DNA of 5,514 nucleotides. Origin: DUOX01 sp050944015. GTDB taxonomy: Bacteria > Bacillota > Clostridia > Oscillospirales > Oscillospiraceae. The notes under the pieces are model-generated. The model was not told the DNA's origin. It ran no database searches and worked only from the letters and a program-made list of their open reading frames with translations. Where the stretch lies: NCBI GenBank assembly GCA_050944015.1, contig JBMNQG010000081.1, positions 1-5,514 on the forward strand, in the 5' to 3' direction. Below, one piece after another: positions 5,435 through 5,514 of this stretch (positions within the stretch are counted from its first letter, which is position 1; each line of letters starts with the position of its first letter). The translations under genes and the position numbers were made by a program.

Positions 5435-5479
5435 ATTAATACGTTCAACACAGATGTGACTATATTTGGGGGAAATAAA

Positions 5480-5514
5480 ATGAAGAAAACGAAACTGACA
5501 AGAATTATCTCGCT
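5480..5514 (+). CDS. Start of an unidentified gene, possibly exported; cut by window edge
   Basis: Only 11 complete codons and part of a twelfth are visible: MKKTKLTRIIS, then CT (probably Leu). A GGGGGA stretch about 7 nt before the ATG is a plausible ribosome binding site, and the strong promoter at 5406-5434 points at it. The lysine-rich start turning hydrophobic resembles the basic n-region of a signal peptide, but 12 residues cannot establish export or function. Family unknown. Confidence 0.55.
   Translation, partial: MKKTKLTRIIS

Larger units (their letters stand above)
5177..5479. other. AT-rich gap after phoU, no gene seen
   Basis: No protein gene or recognised RNA lies here. It holds a long-range inverted repeat (5217-5230 with 5312-5325), a small hairpin TGGAG/CTCCA (5242-5262), a T-run (5301-5307), a GC hairpin (5369-5382) and the promoter of the next gene. 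There is no hairpin directly followed by a T-run, so no textbook Rho-independent terminator for the pst operon is visible. The T-run is nearly 40 nt downstream of the nearest stem. Confidence 0.6.

Noticed and set aside
1..5514. CRISPR array, tRNA, rRNA, insertion sequence or attachment site
   Set aside because: No regularly spaced direct repeats, cloverleaf-like sequence, transposase motifs or conserved rRNA stretches were seen on either strand.

Overview
The window holds a complete phosphate-specific transport operon on the + strand (pstS-like, pstC, pstA, pstB, phoU; 1156-5176). On its left is a divergently transcribed, edge-truncated short-chain dehydrogenase/reductase gene (complement 1-592). 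On its right are the first 12 codons of a further + strand gene (5480-5514). The lipoprotein form of the phosphate-binding protein, strong AGGAGG-type ribosome binding sites, the pstSCAB-phoU order and sigma-A-like promoters all suggest a Gram-positive (Bacillota, Clostridia-like) bacterium. Genes are moderately GC-rich and the two intergenic regions are AT-rich. No taxonomic search was possible.

Layout: 1-592, NAD(P)-dependent SDR oxidoreductase on the minus strand with its own extended -10 promoter at 648-676. 593-1155, a divergent intergenic region with a candidate + strand promoter (868-897) overlapped by a perfect 10-bp inverted repeat, two short perfect palindromes, a GC-rich island that may be a pst leader, and a weak candidate PhoP box. 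1156-5176, the pst operon: a small hairpin separates pstS from pstC, the pstC/pstA and pstB/phoU pairs overlap by ATGA, and pstA/pstB are 8 nt apart. 5177-5479, an AT-rich gap with a long-range inverted repeat, a short GC hairpin and a strong promoter for the last, partial gene.

How it works together: the lipoprotein PstS captures orthophosphate outside the membrane, PstC and PstA form the channel, PstB powers import by ATP hydrolysis, and PhoU links transporter state to Pho signalling. No phoB/phoR-type two-component genes lie in the window.

The standout is the phosphate-binding protein. Its two halves are in the reverse of the usual order: the signal peptide is followed directly by what is normally the C-terminal half (SREEGSGTR ... 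EEEGYIGV), then an 11-residue linker, then what is normally the N-terminal half (GKVTLAGSTS ... FTGEITDWSEL). Every expected phosphate-binding segment is present once, so this looks like an intact, circularly permuted PstS rather than a broken gene.
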